A DNA stretch of 64,000 nt from Brachypodium distachyon (taxonomy: Eukaryota > Streptophyta > Magnoliopsida > Poales > Poaceae). A program made the position numbers and the translations under genes. The stretch is taken from contig NC_016132.3 of the NCBI RefSeq assembly GCF_000005505.3, positions 45,398,914-45,462,913 of the forward strand. The letters run 5' to 3'. Positions 45,851-58,011 of this stretch are shown here, in pieces; positions within the stretch are counted from its first letter, which is position 1, and each line of letters opens with the position of its first letter. The notes below the pieces were generated by a model. That model was not told the origin of the DNA. It did no database searches and saw only the letters and a list, made by a program, of their open reading frames with translations.

Positions 45851-48800
45851 GTAACATCCCAATTTTCAAAACCCTTCATATGCATTGCATTTCATAAGCA
45901 TCATGTCACCTTTGCATTTAATCACATTTAAAACCCTAAAGTTTAACTCAGAAAAACCCTTTAACAAAAGTACTTTTATTTGAATCTGGCTTTCATCTTG
46001 CTTTTGGTTAATTGCATTTTAACCCATGAGGGTTTTGGCATAAAAGGGGGTTTAATGCAGTTATAAAGCTACCCCATATCTTGGCATTTGATTTTGATTT
46101 GAAACACTAATTATTTTAATAGCTAAAAAGCCCTAAAGGCTAATTTATAGGCAAAAGTATTTTTAAATATTTTATTTTGAGGGAATTCTTGTCCCAAAAG
46201 TTGAATCATATGAAAATATGATTTTACAAATTTTTTTGCATTTTATTTGGTTTGAATTGGAGCTTTGAATCAAAATTGGTGTTCAAAAATAGAAAATAGA
46301 AAAAGAAAAAGGAAAGAAGAAAAAAAAAAGAACAACGGCCGGCCTGGCCAAATGGGCCGAGCCAGCCCACTTACCTAGCGCGCCCGACCGCACCAGGCCG
46401 CTGCACATCCCGTGCGCGCGCCCGAGCCGCCGACGCTGACGGGCAGGACCCACTGTCAGGGTCTTCTTCTCCAACCGCCACCCCCGATTTCTCCGGCCAC
46501 GACCTGAGTCCGCGCCCACGACGCCACCTCCGTTTTCTCCGTGCACGCAGCCCCATCTTCGAAACCAAGCACATCTGTTTGAAGCCCTCGACCCCCTCCT
46601 TCTTTTCACCCTTCGCTCTCACTCGATTACGCCCCGAAACCGCCCCAATTTCTCGCCCGAGCTAGCCACCGCCGCCGCCGTTCTTCTCGTCGCCGCCGGC
46701 CAACCGTCAGTAAACGTCCTAATGCCCGAGCCCTTTTCCTTCTTCTCTTCCTTGGGGACTTTTTGACGCGATTGGTTTTCTTATTGTTGCACCGTAGCCC
46801 CCCCATCACCGTCGACCGAGGAGCTCGCCGCCGCCGCCGTCATTCCGAGCTCGAGCCGCTCGTTTCCGACCGCCCTGAGGAGAATCGCCGCCGCCATCTT
46901 CTTCACCTCGACAAACCGCACCCCGTAGGCCTCTTCCCGAGCCCGAGGACCTGCCGGAACCGCCGTGCCGACACCGCCCGAGCCACCGCCACCGTCTTCC
47001 CCGTCTCCGGCCAAAACCCTAGCCGCCGGTGAGCCCTGACCCCTTCCCATCTGTCCGATCTGGATCTACGGTCTAGATTAGATTTTTTAACCCGAACCGG
47101 TACCGTCCAACCACGTTGCTCCACGTGTCACGGTTAAAAATTAAAACTTAATTCCCGGCCGAATTAAATGGCAGTTTTGCAGAAAAGCCCCTGGAACTTC
47201 AAATCATCATATCTTTTAAACCGTTTGACCAAATTTAAAGTTTTATACCTTTCTGCAATCCTCATAGCATGTAGAATCTTTTAGCATAGTTTAATTTTGA
47301 ATTTGATCAACTTTAACAGAACCAAGTTGCAGAATGCTTAATTATGGTCTAAAATTCATATGAATTGTTTCAAATTAGTTTTGAACATGTTAGCATGTTG
47401 AAAAATGTTTTGAGTATACTCTCTGTCCATTAGGACCAGAGGGGAAATTGTTTTGTAAATAATATTGCCAAACCAATTTAATCTTGCACCATGCCTTATA
47501 AAAAAATCAAATAAGCTTTTAATTAAAGCTCACCTTTGTTTTGTACAAGGAAGCATTTGCTTATTAGTGTATAATCTGTCCAAACCTTTTGTGGAGCTCT
47601 TTAAAACAAAAAGTAAACTTGTTAAGTTTAGAACCAACCTAAGTGTGCATCCTCATGACTACTGCATCATGGCATGTTTTTGTATTGAATAGCATGTTTA
47701 TATGTGTGTGTATTCTTTTATTTTAGATTGTGTGGATTGTGAACCTTGTTGTTGCGAAGAGTGCGAGAATTACCACAACCTTGGACAAGGTAAGTTCACT
47801 TTGATCATCTCCTAAATATTTTTTTTACTATGCACTAGTTGTTTTGTTAGTTGCATTAGGAATATTATCTGTACCTCTATGCTAGGTATAAATCCCAGAT
47901 AGTATAGTGTTACCCTTGCCATTACCTTGCTACCAATTCGCCATCGATTGTAGTTGAATGCTAAGTTATGGTAGTATGGTGGGGAAATTACTACATTATG
48001 ATAATGTTATGTTTATGGAAATGAGATGTTTTATTAGAGTAAGTCAAAACAATTAATTCAATGAACCATCCTGGATGGACGGCTTTGAGGTTTTAGATGT
48101 TATGCGACGTCAGGTCCATTTCTATGGGTCCATTTCTATGAGTCGTCTCTCCATGTCTATGGGAGCGCCTGCATCACAAATGTGGAATGCCACCTGGGGT
48201 AACCGAGACTGGACTAGTTTCCTATTTAGTAGCTTCCAGTACAACCACATGCTAAATGGGCTCTGGCGGGATTGAGTAAGTTGTTTTGAACCCAGGTCCG
48301 GAGATTGTACTGAGGTAGCATGTGTAGGGGGAGCGTGATTCTTCCGTGGTCTGGGGAATGACTTCTGAACGTCTTGTAATCGATGCCGTTGCTAATCAAC
48401 CCTGAGGACAACAAGGGATTAACACGTTGATTTCTTGTGGGGAATGTGTACAACCTCTCGAGAGTGTCAAACTAAGTACTTAGCCGTGTCCCCGGTCATG
48501 GACAATTATGAGCAACTGGATAGTGGAGTTGTAAGGAAAGTCTCACTCACTCTAATTTCCTAAAATAAAATGAATGGTTTGAACTTGGGATAGGAGCACT
48601 CGTTGATGTCTATCTGGTGTCCTTAGTTTAATAGGAGCATGGGTGTGTCTACCCCATGTCCTATAGTGATAAAACTATTTTATTTAAAATGATAGGATGA
48701 AACAAAGATGCTTTTATGCAAATAGCCTGAACTCCACCTTGCCAGATTATGCATGTACTTGGTAAGTTCTGATATAGTTATTAGTAATCTTGCCAATACA

Positions 48801-49153
48801 TTCAATGTATTGACCCTAGTGGCTGCATCGTTTAATGATGCAGGAGATTCTGACGAAGAATAAGGATACGTTCTGGTCTTTGGGTTGTGAGCCTACATTC
48901 CAACATGCTACCACTGTGGTGTTGATGTGGCTTTTGTATCTTTGCTTTCCGCTTTTGAACTTTTCGTTTTAATTCCAGCTAACCCATGGGGTTATGTGAG
49001 TTTGTAAGTACTCTTAAATTCTCGATATTGCGTTGTAATATTGAGAACTTTGTTCTATGATATTTCATCTTGAAACTGTGTGTGCTAGTGAGTCGATCCA
49101 CGGACTAGCACTTGAGCACAGAGATCGAACCCTTTTACGAGGCGGTCGCTTCA
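45850..49153 (+). mobile_element. TG...CA insertion in CACTA, probably a solo LTR
   Basis: The segment starts TGTAACATCCCAATTTTC and ends GGTCGCTTCA. It is flanked by TTTAC on both sides (45845-45849 and 49154-49158), a 5-bp duplication as made by LTR-element integrases. Removing it rejoins the CACTA subterminal pattern (CCAGTGGTCGTGATTTAC to CTTAAACCCGCC). No internal direct LTR copy, primer site or pol domain is visible, so a single long LTR of about 3.3 kb left by recombination is the best reading. A non-autonomous element is the alternative. Confidence 0.8.
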
Positions 49154-49158
49154 TTTAC

Positions 49159-50216
49159 CTTAAACCCGCCGCTCGTAATAATTTCAGAATGCACTATTAT
49201 ATTCCTATCATATTCTCTCCGTTCCCAAAAAATATAGCAATTATATTTTTAGGTGTATGATAATATGGTTTGTTCCCAACACTAGTTTTAGACATTAATT
49301 TATAATACTTCATACAAATTTTTGTGATTATGTGTGGCTTTTCTGCTAATTTAGTTCCATAAAATTCAATTTTCATCAAAATGAGCTGAAACTTTGCACG
49401 GGAACACCTCTCAGTCTAATGAAGCCACATGGAAAAAATAGCTCAAAGTTGTTTAAATGTTACAATTTGGATGTTGGCTTAGAAGGTATCAGAGATATCT
49501 ACCTACATGATCCCAAAATGGTATTCTTGTGGTCTTCATTTGTAATTTTGACACCAAACTTCATATGCAGGCATATTGTTGTGTGAGAGGCTTCCATGCC
49601 AATATCAGACCATTCTGAGCAAATTTGTAATTTATAACAATTTTTAACCACAGTAAACACTACAAAAGCATACATATTTCATTTTCAGCAATGTATTTAG
49701 CATTGAAAACTTTAGTGAGACAAAAAATAATTAGTATTTACTTGAAAGTACAGGTGCTATAATTTTCAGAGAGACACAGAATATAATAAGAATATAATAC
49801 TAGAGCCACAATATTCACCAGTGGCGGGTATATACAGAATCACCACCACTGGTGAGTGGAACAGGGGTGTGGTGAACCCTCACTCCTGTTCCAATTACCA
49901 GTGGCGGGGATTTCATATACCCGCCACTGGTGGGTCACCAAAGGCAGGTGTCCGGAAATCCCCGCCACCGGTGGTCTCGTGTACCAGAAACCTTAGGACG
50001 GGTCACCAGTGGCGGGGATTTGCGTATACCCGCCACTGGTGACCCCTGGGATATATATTTGATGCGCAGGACTTAGCGAAATTTCACATTTCCAGTCCCG
50101 CGAATCCTAACCGACCAGGAGCGGCGACCATCTCTCCCGACGCAGGCGAAGCCCTGCCCGAGCCGCCGGCCGCCGCCCTTCCCCTCCCGCCGCTAACCCT
50201 AACCCTAGCCACCGCC
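49159..50216. repeat. Internal CACTA spacer with subterminal-type motifs
   Basis: AT-rich spacer followed at 49815-50045 by an array of CCAGTGGCGG and its inverse, placed just before the second gene unit. No gene was seen. Confidence 0.7.
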
Positions 50217-52676
50217 ATGTCGTCGCAGGTGGGAAGCAACGGCGGGGGTTCGCAATGGACGACGAGGAGCGGGAAGCTCCTCACCCCGCAGACCCCTGCG
50301 ACCGCCGGATCCGGATCCGCCTTGCCGCCGCCCGGCCCGCATCGCCGGGGGCGCGGCCGGGCCTCCTCGACGCCGCCGCTTCACCCGGCCGCCCCGACCC
50401 CGACAAACGTCGCCGTTGCCGCCCCGACCGCCGCTGTCACCGCCTCGCCGTTGGTACGCTCTCTCTCTCTCTCTCTATCTCTATCTCTCTTTCTCTCTCT
50501 CCCTTGCTGTTAGGTTAGGGTTAGGGCAGAATTTTTGAATTTCGAAGTTGAATCTTGTTGTTTAGCGTCCAATTAGGGTTTAATCTTGTTGTTTATGTTT
50601 AGTTGTAGTTAATTAGGGTTTAATCTAGCAATTTAGGGTTTAAATATTGTTGTTAAGGGTTTAATATTGCTGTTTAGGGTTTAAATCTTGTTGTTTTCGG
50701 TTTAATATTGTTGTTTATGGTTTCATATGGCCATTTAGGGTTTAAATCTTGTTGTTTAGGTTTTAATAGTGTTGTTTATGGTTTAATATTGCCATTTAGG
50801 GTTTAAATCTTGTTGTTTAGGGTTTAATATTGTTGTTTATGGTTTCATGTTGCCATTTAGGGTTTAAATCTTTATACTGCTGCTTTTGTTTAAATATTGT
50901 TGTTATTGCTGCTCTTGGTGCAAAGATTGATACATGCATGTGATCCCGAGCATCGTGTCGGTTGATATGAGCAATGTGGGCCCGGCCATCGTGCCGGGTC
51001 GTTGAGAAGGGTCCGGCCATTGTGCCGAGGGGGTATATGTGGGTGGGAATTTTATTTATGCAGGTATAAAATTCGGGTAGACTCATTTGTTGTTTTATAG
51101 CAATGGTCATGCCAAAATTTTCCTGTTTTACAACATAGGTCATTCCGAAATTTTTCATTTTTTTTAAATTACTTTTCGAAGTGTTGGATAGGAATCTCAG
51201 GCTCGCATTGAAGAGGTGCCTGAGCAGCCACCGGTTGTGGAGGGAGAAGTCCAAGAAGAAGCGGGGGCATTTTCCTCAAGGGCATCTTCCTCAGGCTCGG
51301 AAATTGCCATGAGCGATGGCTTCGAGCACGGCGAAGAAGGAGCCAAGGAGCAGCTGTTCCTTGAAGGAGCCAAGGAGCAGCTGCTAGGAGCAGCTAACGA
51401 GGAAGAAGCACAGGGTGCGATGTCTCAGGCTACGGCGTCGACTACTCGGTCGAAGTCCAAACGGAGGGCGAACAAGGTGCCGTCGGACTCGTGGGTCATC
51501 ACCAAGCTCAATAAAGAAAGCTATCCGGAGGAACCGGTGGAGGCTACCGAAAGATTCGCCAACACATGCAACGCCATCGTACGGGGACGCGCTCGGATCT
51601 ATCAAAAACGGAGCGACGTCCCTGAAGCTGTGAAGCAGGATTGTTACGAGGCGGCATGGAAGCGGTTCATGCCTGCCAATGATGAGATCCGCGTACGGTT
51701 GGAGTGGCGGATGCACCAAGTCATGAGGAAGGGCCAGAGCACGTGTCAATATAACTGCAGGAAGCTCATCGACAAAGACTGGAAGACTGTGGTTAACAAG
51801 CACTGGAAGGGATCTCGGAGGAGGACTGGGAGAGGTTCAAGGTGTGGGTCAGGTCCCCTGAATTCAAGGCCAGCCAAAAATGGTACGAGGAGCTTCGTGA
51901 GAAAAGGCCCTTCGACCACCTCCTCGGCAGTCATGGACGCCCTGAAAAGGAGAAGGTGTGGGCGAAGGAGGACGCCGCATTGGACCAAGCCGGGATACAG
52001 CCGAGGGTCCCAACTTTCTTCGCGGTGAGCGCTCCAGCAAATGGTTGCGGTCGTCCATGACCGCAAATCAGTGGGCGGGCCTGGAGCCTATGTCAGAGAA
52101 GCAAGAGGTTGCACTCGTAAGGCCTCGTCCTGACATCTTCTTTTATCGGTTGGGCTTCTTATACTCACATATAAGATTAACACCGAGCATGTTGTTTTTT
52201 GTATACAAGGTGCAATGGCAGAGTGGAAGTCGGATGGCTCCCACTCGTCTATCAGCCAAGAGTGGGATGATGCCATCAGCAACGCTCTGCAACGAAATGA
52301 GCACGGGGGCCATATGCGAGGTGTCAGTTCCGGGCCCTTTCGCCGGTAGATGGCGAAAGAGCAAGGTTCCCGGAAACGCAGAAGGGCAGCCAGCAAAGAA
52401 CAGAGCTCAGAGGAATTAGATGAGAAGATCCGGGTGTTGACGAGGGAGGAGCTCACGAAGCTCATGCGGCATGCAAGGGACCAGCATGACATCGACAACT
52501 TCATTGATCACGGTGTTTTCCCGCCGGGGCCCATCCAACCAACCCCACCCACACCGGATCCGTCCCCGCTGGGGAATAAGAGCACCTCATGCTCCGGCAC
52601 CGAGTGCCACCTTGACCCGCTTGGGCCACCCGACGAGAACCTCACGCTAAGCGTCTTCGCGCAGTACGAAAAATAG
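50217..52676 (+). pseudogene. TNPA-like (Transposase_24) gene of the CACTA element, decayed
   Basis: A likely first exon (50217-50453, MSSQVGSNGGG) ends at GTACGCTCTC. It is followed by an intron of about 750 bases with TTTAGGG-like repeats. From about 51204 an acidic N-terminus leads into a basic region and a Transposase_24-like stretch (WKRFMPANDEIRVRLEWRM, then DWERFKVWVRSPEF after a frameshift near 51805). The C-terminal part (52200-52676) is Pro-rich with GTECHLDPLGPPDENLTLSV. Further stops break it (about 52060 and 52348). In CACTA elements this protein binds the subterminal motifs; here it is probably not made intact. Confidence 0.72.
50510..50890. repeat. Degenerate TTTAGGG-containing intronic repeat
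   Basis: Units such as GTTTAGGGTTTAATATTG and TTTAGGGTTTAAATCTTGTTG recur about ten times with variable spacing. It resembles plant telomere sequence but is irregular and intronic, so it is not a telomere. Confidence 0.85.
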
Positions 52677-52729
52677 TCAAATACCATTATCATGCTCCAA
52701 TCTATTAATGATGTTGCCATGTTTGTCAT

Positions 52730-54591
52730 GCGCAGAAGGGCGTCAAATGCCGGCTACACATGCCGACGGTGGGGAATCCTTTGGGCGCGCACGGGTTGCT
52801 GATGCCGCGTATGGCCGTGGTGCACCACGTGACCCTGCGAGACGACATGGTCAGGGTGCAACTGGACTCCGTGCTCAAGGGCTTCGAGGACGAACCGGTC
52901 CCTTATCCTCCGCACGAAGAGGCGACGACCCTAAGGGATTGTGTCAACTCCTACGTCATTTGGCCTAGGAGGTTGGTGGTCCTCGCTACGGAGCCTTCTC
53001 CGTCTCCATCTCTGTCGCCCCGCCTCGGCCGTCTCCACCCGCCCGGCGCCTGACGTCTCCGTCGCCGCTTGGCGCCTCAACCAGTCCTTTGGACTACGAG
53101 CCCGCGGAACGAGACATCTCACCTGCGGCGGAGTGCAGCAACGACAACGCAGGCCAAAATCCTCCGTCGCCGCCCAAACCCGAAGCCCCGAAGCCATCCG
53201 TACCAAGACCTGTCCCTCGAAGAGCCGCAACAGCATCGGCCCCATTGGAGCCCCGTCCAAGTGCCCCATCTGGGATGCAGGTCCTCCATAAACCAGACAA
53301 TTCCGATTTCCTGAGACGCAGGAAAAACAAGAGGGGGACAGGCGGCAAGGGAAGCAAGGGCTTCTCCAAGGAGGGGAAAGAGTCGTCTTCTACGGGAAGA
53401 CAGCTAAAGACCGCGCCGCAGATAGAAGGAATTTGGGAAGAGCGACCAGACATTCTGAAGATGCCCACCCACCCCGTGTTGAAGATAGATTGCCTGATGG
53501 ATCTTATTTCGTGGACAGGCGATTCTTCAAATTTTTGTTGTTCCACCCCGGACAACTGATGGTATCCCAGGGTGACCTGTATCGCCTGCCACAGGAGATG
53601 CAAGAGCTACATAAAAAATACATGAATGTGGCATCATCAGGCGCAGACCTAACAAATCTAGAAATTAGGGTTCGAGTGCCAAAGCATTATGGCTTCTTCG
53701 ACTCCAATACGAGGGAAATCCAGAGGGAAAACGACGTTACCTTCGGCATTGACTTCCTCGACTTGTTTCACCTCTTCAACCGCAAGTGCCTCAACAACGC
53801 CATATTAAAACTGTGGTGTGTACACTACACGAGTGAGGCCTATAGGGTGAAGCAATATGGCATGGCCCTCGCCGACCCCCTTCTCTTTAATGCCACTTTG
53901 CTTGGTCCAGACCCATTGTTGGCCGAAAGTAGAAGGTTGGCGATTAAATACCTCACTCAATTCATGTTGACGCACAAAGACCGCCGTTTTATATTGATAT
54001 TGTACCATCTACAGTAAGTTGTTTTCAATTCGCGTGAATACATACATCTTTTTCCGTCGGAAGACTTGCTTGTTATATTATTTGGCTAATACAATGTGCA
54101 TCCTTTTGTGAAACAGCGGTTATTGGGTGACAATCGCCATCTGCCTCGATCTTGGAGGGGTCACATATTTTGATCCACTACGACGCAAGGAGAATGAACC
54201 ACAACGCGACTGGGACCCGATCAAATATGTCATCGACGCAGCCTATCGCAACGCGATGAAATGGTACACGATGCCTGACTTCAGCCGCAATCCTGACGCT
54301 CCCCTCAGGCACACTTTCAGGTTCCCCTGCGAGCAACAGCCTGAAGGATCCGTCTACTGTGGTTACTACTGCGCGCACACTATTCAGCAGTTCATCAACG
54401 ACTTCCAGCCGAAGGGGAAGAAGACCTTCGAAGAAGTGAGGAATTGGTTTCTGACCAACACCGAGTTAGGACACAACTCAAAAATTCTCGTGTACGAGAT
54501 CCAGAAGGACATCGGCGAAATCCTCAACAAGGAGGTCCTCAAAACGAGCGGGGATTACTACGGCGGCGGGATTGTCGCCAAAAGTGGTTAA
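52730..54591 (+). pseudogene. Ulp1-like (C48) peptidase unit of the CACTA element
   Basis: An N-terminal part (52737-52980, with DDMVRVQLDSVLKGFED) leads into a Pro-rich linker. After frame changes near 53000 and 53490 a long domain follows to a donor at 54013 and a second exon 54117-54591. The second exon holds the Ulp1 core: GYWVTIAICLD, TYFDPL with the Asp, and CEQQPEGSVYCGYYC with the Gln and nucleophile Cys. The His that normally precedes Trp is Tyr here (codon TAT instead of CAT). Ulp1 domains are common in grass CACTA and Mutator elements, where their role is not settled. The His change suggests a dead peptidase. Confidence 0.75.
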
Positions 54592-54839
54592 ATTGTGTGG
54601 AACACTTTGATTTGTGGCTCATTCTTTCGAACACTTTGTATACATGCATGTGACTTGAATCTTTAACTCGTGTGGAACTTTGTAATATACTTGCTGCTAT
54701 TCTGTTTCTTTAGTGATGTATACTGTGCTGCTGTATTACTGCTATTTTCTGTGCAGTGTTGTATTCCTGCTATTTCTGTGCTACAGAAATATTTATTTTT
54801 ATACATAATTTATTTTTTTGGGGAAAAAATAGTACCCAT

Positions 54840-55035
54840 ACAGCAGTGGCGGTTATACCTTTTCCAGTGGCAATGTCCAGTGGCGGGTACTGCGCCCGTC
54901 ACTGCTGTACTCCACGCACTTTTCGGGTGATGCCGGAGGGATTTACGGTGACGGTTGTAGGTCTTCGGCGGTAAAACCTCCAGTGACGCAGAGTTGGTGG
55001 CGGGCGTGATCACCGCCACCAACCCAATTTTTTGA
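54840..55035. repeat. Right subterminal repeat array of CACTA element
   Basis: CAGTGGCGG, CCAGTGGCGGG and inverse forms such as CCGTCACTG repeat up to the right terminal inverted repeat (55036-55063). Confidence 0.85.
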
Positions 55036-55063
55036 CCGTTACTGAAAGGGTTTTCGAGTAGTG

Positions 55064-55667
55064 TAATGAACATGATAAAAATTAATCTGGTGAAGGTTTA
55101 AAGAAATCCATTGGGTTCACCTGAACCCAGGTCTTGTATATTGGCTCCAACTCTCCTAGGTTGACAGGGGATAGCTCCACCATCCAGTTTAACCCCGAAG
55201 GTGACAAAGAATGATGAGTGTGCACCAATTGCATCACCAGCGACCGTGAAGGTGTGAACGGATGTGATAATGAGACATCAATCTTGCAGTCGAGGGAAGT
55301 CTGTTTCAAGGGCCCTGCCAAGACGACTCAGATCGGCATAGATCTCAGCCGCGCTTTGGAAAGCGCCCTCGCCCTCGTCATTTTCCTGTAGTAGCATGAG
55401 GACGTCTTGTAATGATCCAAAGATCAATTAAAGATGGTAAGGATTCTTTAAGCTTAAGTACATGATTCCTTCCTTGATTCGTTCTCTTCCCCCTACAAGT
55501 TACTCCATTTCAGTCCTCCACCTGCCTCTTGCTTTCGGCCTTTCTCCGCACGTTCTTGGCTTGTGGCACAGCTAGTGTCACTGGCATCATATATACTCGT
55601 GGTCTTGTACCATCAAACCAAGCTCTTCTCTGATTCATTCAGTTGCATCCACACAGAGTTTCCCCCA
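55064..55667. other. Upstream region of PLA1 copy 3
   Basis: Starts with the TAA duplication of the CACTA element. A TATA-like CATATATACTC lies near 55588-55598, about 75 bases before the ATG. The frame of PLA1-3 is open further upstream, but only with GTG, so 55668 is the start. Confidence 0.5.
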
Positions 55668-57500
55668 ATGCATTACTATCTGCGACTCTCTGTTTTGCTG
55701 GCGGTCACAATTCTCACCGACGTAGCAACCGCTCAAAGATGGAGGGAGATCAGCGGCAGGGACCAATGGAGCGGCCTCCTAGACCCGCTCAACATCGAGC
55801 TCCGGCGCGAGATCATCCGCTACGGCGAGCTGGCGCAGGCGACGTCGGACGCCTTCATCGGGGACCCGGCGTCGCCGTACGCCGGGGCGTCCCGGTACGG
55901 GCCGGGCACCTTCTTCTACAAGGTGCAGGCGGCCGACCCGGGCGCGTACCGCGTCACGAGGTTCCTCTACGCGACGTCCAGCGCCCGCCTCCGGGACGCG
56001 TTCATGACGAGGCCGGTGCCGGCGGGGGCCTGGAGCACGGAGTCCAACTGGATGGGGTACGTGGCCGTGGCCACGGATGGGGCCGCCAGGGCGCTCGGGA
56101 GGCGGGACGTAGTGGTGGCGTGGCGCGGGACGAAGCGGATGGTGGAGTGGGCCAGCGACCTGGACATCGTGCTGGTGCCGGCGGCCGGCGTCGTCGGGCC
56201 GGGCGGCCGCGGCTCCGTGCACAGGGGGTTCCTGTCCTTGTACACGTCCAAGAATTCCACGTCGCGGTTCAACAAACAAAGCGCGCGCGAGCAGGTAAAT
56301 TAGCTCTGACCTCGGTTCCTCACGTTAACGGTCTTAGGTTATTGAAAGGGTTAACATTCATAATTCTCTAATCAGTAGCGCACGCCTTGAAATTATTCGA
56401 AGATTTTTGCACCGGTAGCCGTAGCTAGCTACTGCTGCTGTACATAGAATAGTTGAGTAGTTCGGTGTTCTGCTGTGGCGCATAAATTCGTTCACACTTT
56501 TGCATGGGCGTGGGTCAAGATTGGGACCTCTGGTGTTATCCGATTAAGTCAGATGACGACAGTCGACAGTACCGACGTACTAGCTCATTAAATACGACGT
56601 ATAGGAAATTGCAGTGTGCAAAGCGGACGAGAGTCAGGCAGGTTCACACTCTGTCTATTCTAATTGATGTACTCTTCGACAATTTTCTCTGAACTGCACA
56701 TGCTGGCTGTTAATAGGGGAAATTGTTTCTTTTCTTTCTAGAGTACAGTAGTGTAGGAAGCAACGGAATCTGTTTGGAACGTCTGCAATTCATACACTTC
56801 CAAAAGAACGTCTGCATCACAGTAGGAATGTTAACAGAACGAACGATCGATAACTCCAAACTGTACACAGGTGCTGACTGAAGTACGAAGGCTGCTGGAT
56901 ACATACAAGGACGAGAACTGCAGCGTCACCTTAACCGGCCACAGCCTCGGAGCCGCACTGTCCACGCTCAACGCTATCGACATAGTCGCCAACGGAATCA
57001 ACGCGCTCCGTAGTTCCTCCGGAGACAATATTACCGTGCCCGTCACGGCCATCCTCTTCGGCAGCCCCCGCGTGGGGGACGAGCAGTTCAAGAAAGCCTT
57101 GGACTCCATGGCCGGCGCCGTGAGCCTGCTCCGCGTCCGCAACGCCCCGGACATCGTGCCCACCATCCTGCCGACGCCGTTCTACAGGGACGTCGGCGTG
57201 GAGCTGCTCGTGGACACGCTCAAGTCGCCCTACCTGAAGACGCCGGCGGGTCCGGCACAGTGGCACAACCTCGAGTGCTACCTGCACGCCGTCGCGGGCA
57301 CGCAGGGCCCCGGCGACGACGCTGGGTTCAGCCTGGAGGTCGACCGCGACGTGGCGCTCGTGAATAAAGAAGAGGACGCGCTCAAGGGTGAGTACCCCGT
57401 CCCGGCGTCGTGGTGGGCGGAGAATAACAAGGGTATGGTGAAGAACGCTACTGGACACTGGGTGTTGGAGGATCACGAGGAGGGTAACCTCGCGTTGTGA
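55668..57500 (+). CDS. Class II phospholipase A1, copy 3, with signal-like N-terminus
   Basis: Two exons, 55668-56294 and 56871-57500, with a 576-base GT-AG intron in the same phase-0 place as the other copies; about 418 aa. It has RWREISG, LLDPLN, RYGELAQA and WRGT in exon 1. Exon 2 has GHSLG, NAPDIVP and WHNLECYLHA, so the Ser-Asp-His set is intact. Unlike copy 1, residues 1-24 form a hydrophobic segment (LRLSVLLAVTILTDVATAQ) that looks like a secretory signal peptide with a site after ATA. A secreted or ER-routed acylhydrolase is therefore inferred, but a chloroplast route cannot be excluded. It is separated from copies 1 and 2 by the GDSL and wax synthase genes and about 29 kb of transposons. 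Confidence 0.93.
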
Positions 57501-58000
57501 TGAATTCTTTTGACTTCTACCGTGGAATCTATTATCAAGTGGTAATTTAGCTTCTTGTGTCGTGTGGGGGAAGATAAATGCAGCTCGTGTTTTGAGAAAT
57601 TATAAAATGCATCTTGCTGTAAGATTTGAGAAAAATATTTGTAATGCATAGCAAGGGAAGGTAACTAGTATGAGTTTCACAGCTGAATTCTTTCATTTTG
57701 TTTGACTTGGATGAGAAACATTCGAGCTGCTTTTTTGGGGGGTATTTGGAGCTGTTTGTGGGTGGCCAGGTCCTTGTCTATCTGAAAACATTCTGAAACG
57801 AGAGACTTGGCGGCCCAAGTCTGTGATGTTTTAGTGCAGGCAAAGTTAGGCTGCAAACAGGCTGTGTCCTGTATTCAGCCCAACTATACCCTTTTTCTTT
57901 TGGACAATAAACACCCTATGGAAGATTTTCAGTTTCTCGCATGAATATTGCTTCTTGTTTTTTGAGAGGTCGCATCTCGCATGAATATTGCTGTTCAATC
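57501..58000. other. 3' flank of PLA1 copy 3
   Basis: 3' UTR and intergenic sequence. A phrase near CTCGCATGAATATTGCT occurs twice (57935 and 57976). No gene was seen. Confidence 0.5.
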
Positions 58001-58011
58001 AGTCTTAACGA

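Larger units (their letters stand above)
40176..55063 (+). mobile_element. CACTA (En/Spm) DNA transposon, 14.9 kb
   Basis: It begins CACTACTACAGAAAACCCC and ends with the inverse form (GGGTTTTCGAGTAGTG). It is flanked on both sides by TAA, the 3-bp duplication of this superfamily. Both ends carry many copies of a subterminal motif CCAGTGGCGG in both orientations (40199-40435, 40640-40770 and 54840-55020), the kind of site TNPA-type proteins bind. Two gene units follow: a TNPD-type transposase and a TNPA plus Ulp1 unit, all with stops or frameshifts. A 3.3-kb LTR-type insertion lies between them. Confidence 0.95.

Noticed and set aside
50510..50890. Interstitial telomere
   Set aside because: Units are irregular, include TTTAAATCTTG spacers, and lie in a transposon intron.
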